From Stromatinia cepivora (taxonomy: Eukaryota; Ascomycota; Leotiomycetes; Helotiales; Sclerotiniaceae): DNA of 64,000 nucleotides. Below the pieces are notes generated by a model that was not told the DNA's origin, searched no databases, and saw nothing but the letters and a program-made list of their open reading frames with translations. Position numbers and translations under genes: made by a program. The stretch is taken from the NCBI GenBank assembly GCA_014898415.1, contig RCTD01000011.1, positions 1-64,000 on the forward strand, written 5' to 3'. Position 1 is the stretch's first letter; every line of letters starts with the position of its first letter. This document shows, piece after piece, positions 62,307-64,000 of this stretch.

Positions 62307-62893
62307 CTTGAACTTCGTATTAGATCTATCTGATCATTCGCAAGAATATAATTGGAACGCAGGAATAAAGAGACAAGACGTGAGAGGTGGATAGCTACCA
62401 GCCTTTTGTACGGTTCTGTTCGTTGCCGGACTTGTTGTTACCACTATCGAAGACTTGACTGATGGAAAAACGATAGATTATTGGAGACAGGATTAAGATT
62501 GTAGAGATGGATGAAGTACGAAAATAAGCAACAGAAACAAATGAAATGACGCGACAGCAAGCTAGCGATATTCTTGTATAGCGGTGGTATGATTAATGGA
62601 GTATTGATGGTTGTTATTGTGTAAAAATAAAAAAATAAAAAGAGAGAGGGAAGAAACTACGGATCACTAGTCATCTCAGAAGGGAAAGTTGTGTCAAATT
62701 GTACTATTCGCTCTTTCTGCATTCGACAAATCCCTTCCTCATAACAACTGGACCTGGGTATCATCTATAATTCTAACATTCCAGATCTAAAAGGATTAAG
62801 AATATCTAACGCCAACATGTGCGATGCATCCAATAAAAACCAAACATCTGAACCTCCCCTAATTTTTCATACCACACGCTATGCGGAGACTCT
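62307..62893. promoter_or_regulatory. intergenic region, promoter of the zinc-ribbon gene
   Basis: A 587 bp interval between two minus-strand genes. No element recognised beyond an A-rich tract near 62620-62640. Confidence 0.4.
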
Positions 62894-63963
62894 TCATTTA
62901 GATCTAACCTCAGGTTCTTGTACTCTCGGAATGGCTCGTATACCCAAAGCATGTGTTATCATTCTCGAAGCGACACTGACTGTTTTCTTAGGTCGTAAGG
63001 TCAAAGTTGGATTGGTTCTGGGATAGATTGAGGTCGTAAGTCGTGCTTTTGAGCTTTGTGTATTGAAAGTAGGGCAGTACATTGGAGTAAAATTGGTCGG
63101 AATCGAATTTTTGCTGCTTTGGAATGACCTCAAGGCTTCAGCAGGATGTAATTTCTTCGCTGGTGGTAATGTAGGTGACGCATTACGTGACTGAGGATTG
63201 CTAAGTGATCTTTTTGGGGCTGGGCTTGGCGTTGTGGTTCTTGGCTTCTGATTGCTCTGTGTCCTCAAATGTAGATCTCTGCTCTTCCTTTCGGCATCCC
63301 TACTTTTTCTTTCAGCTCCGATAGGCAAATCAGAAGACGTGACTGGAGTAATTCGCCTTAGCCATTTCGAAGGCTCAAAGGCCCCTCCTACTGTGAGTGG
63401 AACTGCGCTTACTTTCCTGTCTCGTGAATATTTCAAAGATATCGGTTTTGCCTCTCTGCACAAGCCAACCATTACTTCTTCAGCACTCCTATATTTCTCA
63501 TGCGACTCTCCACAATATATTGCCCCACGTTCATTCCCCAATATTGCCTTCTTCTCGAGGACAGCGATCTCTTTCGTGATAAGTTTCTTGGTAATGGCTT
63601 CTTGCTTTTCAACAGCTTCTGCAACCAGTTCTCTTGAACTCTCTCCAATGACAAAACGCAGCACATCCTTTTTGACTTCAAGTCCTACCCCAAGAGGTAT
63701 AGTAGCAGTGATAGTATCTTCAGAATCTTCATTCTCATTCCCAAGAGTCTCTCCGACGTCAATCTGCGCTTCAACCTTCTTCTCGATCGATGCTGGTGCA
63801 TTAAAACCAACTATAACCCAATCGATACAACCCCCAGGAAGTATATTCTTCTGCCACATAACTTTGTTCCGTATCGTAATCTCGATCTTCTGTTGAGAAA
63901 TCGGCACATTAGAACTGTGCTGGTCTTCTTTCTTAACTCGAGATTCGACGTCCTTTCTGCTAG
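62894..63963 (-). CDS. hypothetical protein, 3' part only (at least 355 aa visible)
   Basis: A long minus-strand exon ending at 62894. The frame continues past the window-side start: minus-strand GCTAATGTGCCACAG at 63978-63964 provides a branch site and acceptor, so the exon probably begins at 63963 and earlier exons lie outside the window. The visible part has a folded region (to ~residue 180), then a basic, Ser/Pro-rich tail with a duplicated AERKSRD, likely disordered. No domain recognised. It is in tandem with the zinc-ribbon gene; no functional link is evident. Confidence 0.6.
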
Positions 63964-64000
63964 CTGTGGCACATTAGCAAACATCTCAAAAATCGGGGAG

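Noticed and set aside
63252..63896. 214-residue plus-strand open frame
   Set aside because: Antisense to the minus-strand gene 62894-63963, which has the better composition and a plausible splice acceptor.

Overview
The window looks like a chromosomal segment of a filamentous ascomycete (Pezizomycotina). The evidence is short 50-90 nt introns with GT...AG ends and CTAAC/CTGAC-type branch sites, a fungal rhodopsin-like integral membrane protein, a microsomal cytochrome P450, a DUF3176-type membrane protein relic, and long very A+T-rich blocks full of decayed transposons. Many differences between repeat copies are C-to-T or G-to-A, as expected from repeat-induced point mutation (RIP). A leotiomycete is my best guess for the lineage, but that is inference.

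Layout. 1-600: a RIP-eroded repeat carrying a solo LTR. 1342-3510: two tail-to-tail hypothetical genes. About 4440-21110: a 16.6 kb A+T-rich island of nested, decayed transposons. It holds a complete non-autonomous LTR element with matching 5-bp target duplications, solo LTRs, six copies of a ~147 bp LTR-like repeat, large direct and inverted duplications, and ~100 bp inverted repeats near both edges. 22045-22722: a hypothetical gene. 23.4-26.9 kb: a LINE RNase H relic, a 351 bp (TAAA)n tract, a 13-bp minisatellite and the paralogue of the repeat at the window start. 26.9-36.3 kb: gene-poor, with one small spliced gene (30592-31118, minus).

36325-40559: a seven-exon rhodopsin-like membrane protein (minus) and a five-exon P450 (plus), divergently arranged over ~0.8 kb. 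40.8-42.5 kb: a DUF3176 pseudogene. 45979-48533: a two-exon, 788-residue protein with a SAP-like DNA-binding motif. 49.6-50.7 kb: an alpha/beta-hydrolase pseudogene. 51.3-58.1 kb: eroded coding remnants on the minus strand and five separate ~100 bp fold-back sequences. 59535-62306 (minus): a two-exon, 904-residue protein with three C-x2-C...C-x2-C zinc-ribbon-like modules. 62894-63963 (minus): the 3' part of a gene that continues past the window.

Functional links. Genes here do not form an obvious biosynthetic cluster. The main story is genome compartmentalisation: intact genes sit beside a RIP-silenced transposon island, several flanking genes have decayed into pseudogenes, and short hairpin-forming repeats are concentrated in the 53-58 kb stretch. 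Exon structures were worked out by eye from reading frame and splice signals. No database search or alignment program was run, so repeat boundaries inside the A+T-rich island are approximate except where target duplications fix them.
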